16,032 bases of DNA from CAYJFG01 sp964369405 (GTDB lineage: Bacteria; Bacillota; Clostridia; Oscillospirales; Acutalibacteraceae), in assembly GCA_964369405.1 (NCBI GenBank), contig CAYJGB010000036.1:1-16032 (forward strand), read 5' to 3'. Made by a program: the position numbers and the translations under genes. The stretch's first letter is position 1, and every line of letters starts with the position of its first letter. Below the pieces are notes generated by a model. The model was not told the origin of the DNA. It made no database searches and saw nothing but the letters and a program-made list of their open reading frames with translations. Below are positions 15,068-16,032 of the stretch, in pieces.

Positions 15068-16032
15068 TTACACTTTTAAGCGATAATTATTTTCTACTGT
15101 CTGCCATTTCTGTTGGTAATATTGCATTTTCTGTAAAGCCAAATCCCCAGCCACGCCAAAGGCATAATTAACCGTGCGTTCGGCATATTTTTGCCAATTG
15201 CGGCCTTCTTTTGTGCGAATGGCAGGGGCGCATTCCGCTATAGCATCCATAACGGCTTGGGGGCTGTGACCAGTTGCCCTCATACGCACGGCAATCATGG
15301 CGTCAAGGCGTGAAAAATCTTCAACGCTCATATGGTGACGTATGTCATCATAATGTTTGAAATAAGCCGTTGTAGCCGCTGTTTGGGGTAGCCGCTGCGC
15401 TATGTGTTGACTTTGTGCTTTTCGCTCACGCTCTTGTTTCTCATATTTTTTGGCAATGGCTCGTGCTGTGAGGTACGCCTTGGTACATTCTTGTTTTTCA
15501 GCATAGATAAGCTGAACACGAGGAAAGCCACCTTCTGCCGTTTTGTATTGGGGTTTGAAGTTGGCAAATCCCGGAGCACGATGGGGATGTATGCAACCGG
15601 AGAGTTTTTTATCGCCATACTCTTTATTTAATTGCTCTGTTAAGCGATTACTAGCCTCACGGTCAAAGGAGCTTTGCACCTTGGGAATGGTCAAAATACA
15701 TTGATAATTCTTGGGCGAGCTTTCCAAAATAACAGCCGGGACAAAGCCGTCTTTTCTAAGTTTGGCAACACTCTCTGCCGTCATATCGTCAATGAGAATG
15801 TGGTGTTTGTCATCGGACAAAGGCGTATAATAGATATTTTCCCTACGATTTTGCATACGTTGTATTTGCGGCATTCTTTGTAGCATTTCTTCTGCTGTAA
15901 AGCCCTTACTTGCTCCGTCCTTTTTATCGAGGATAAACGCTTTCTTATTGCCATCTTTGAACATTTTAATGGACGTCACCCTATAGCGACTGGCGTTGAC
16001 AGCGTGGGCATAGCGTTCAAAAGCCTTGGCTT
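15068..16032 (-). CDS. RepB-like primase domain protein, N-terminus beyond the right edge
   Basis: The visible 320 residues contain a RepB-type primase domain: RYRVTSIK at the start, ILIDDMTAESVAKLRKDGF with an acidic pair (ID-D), ESSPKNYQCILT, and HPHRAPGFANFKPQY, matching the R-x-PG-x-x-N-x-KP signature of this primase family. Such domains prime plasmid or mobile-element replication, alone or fused to a MobA-type relaxase. An internal GTG at 15979 could be taken as the start, but the frame stays open through it to the edge and reads FERYAHAVNASRYRVT, which belongs to the domain. So this is a gene cut by the window, not a short protein. The last ~130 residues are Lys/Gln-rich and helical. 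It ends 330 bp upstream of the repressor on the same strand and is the clearest sign of a self-propagating element. Confidence 0.85.
   Translation of the reverse strand, partial: AKAFERYAHAVNASRYRVTSIKMFKDGNKKAFILDKKDGASKGFTAEEMLQRMPQIQRMQNRRENIYYTPLSDDKHHILIDDMTAESVAKLRKDGFVPAVILESSPKNYQCILTIPKVQSSFDREASNRLTEQLNKEYGDKKLSGCIHPHRAPGFANFKPQYKTAEGGFPRVQLIYAEKQECTKAYLTARAIAKKYEKQERERKAQSQHIAQRLPQTAATTAYFKHYDDIRHHMSVEDFSRLDAMIAVRMRATGHSPQAVMDAIAECAPAIRTKEGRNWQKYAERTVNYAFGVAGDLALQKMQYYQQKWQTVENNYRLKV

Overview
The window reads as part of a bacterial mobile or integrated element that carries a defence island. Three things suggest mobility: a small AlpA-type regulator near the left side, a CI-type phage repressor near the right side, and a RepB-like primase (probably the C-terminal part of a relaxase or replication protein) running off the right edge. 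The host is probably a Gram-negative bacterium. The CI-type helix-turn-helix followed by a W-[IL]-x-T-G-x-G motif, and the style of the AlpA protein, recall Desulfovibrionales, but that is an impression and not a demonstration. There are no rRNA, tRNA or CRISPR features and no recognisable integrase or transposase.

Layout, left to right. Positions 1-338 are AT-rich and non-coding, with a perfect 12-bp tandem repeat and a nested inverted repeat just before a rightward gene for an unrecognised 308-residue protein (339-1265). Between that gene and the rightward AlpA-like gene (1589-1798) lies about 320 bp of non-coding DNA. It is framed by a perfect 12-bp inverted repeat 201 bp across and contains internal hairpins and a terminator-like T tract; the AlpA ribosome binding site itself sits in a hairpin. 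After AlpA comes a perfectly pairing 18-bp stem (two G-U pairs as RNA). From there almost everything reads leftward.

The leftward block 14155->2045 looks like one operon. It holds hsdR, hsdM and hsdS (a complete Type I restriction-modification system, with 1-nt TAATG overlaps between genes), then 16 nt later an SMC/Rad50-like coiled-coil ATPase, then 28 nt later an 1148-residue protein joining a calcineurin-like metallophosphoesterase to an Hsp90-type (GHKL) ATPase domain. The last gene is much richer in A+T than the rest, so it probably has a separate history. HsdS carries an unusual C-terminal extension of about 170 residues.

Upstream of hsdR and on the same strand are the CI-like repressor (14294-14737), about 330 bp of non-coding DNA with three hairpins, and the open-ended primase gene (15068 to the right edge).

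The restriction-modification genes should methylate self DNA and cut unmodified DNA. The two following genes form an ATPase + phosphoesterase pair that resembles the SbcC/SbcD (Rad50/Mre11) partnership, with an added Hsp90-type ATPase. I do not recognise this as a named defence system; it is the best candidate in the window for something undescribed. Any anti-phage role and any functional link to the Type I system are inferences from gene order.
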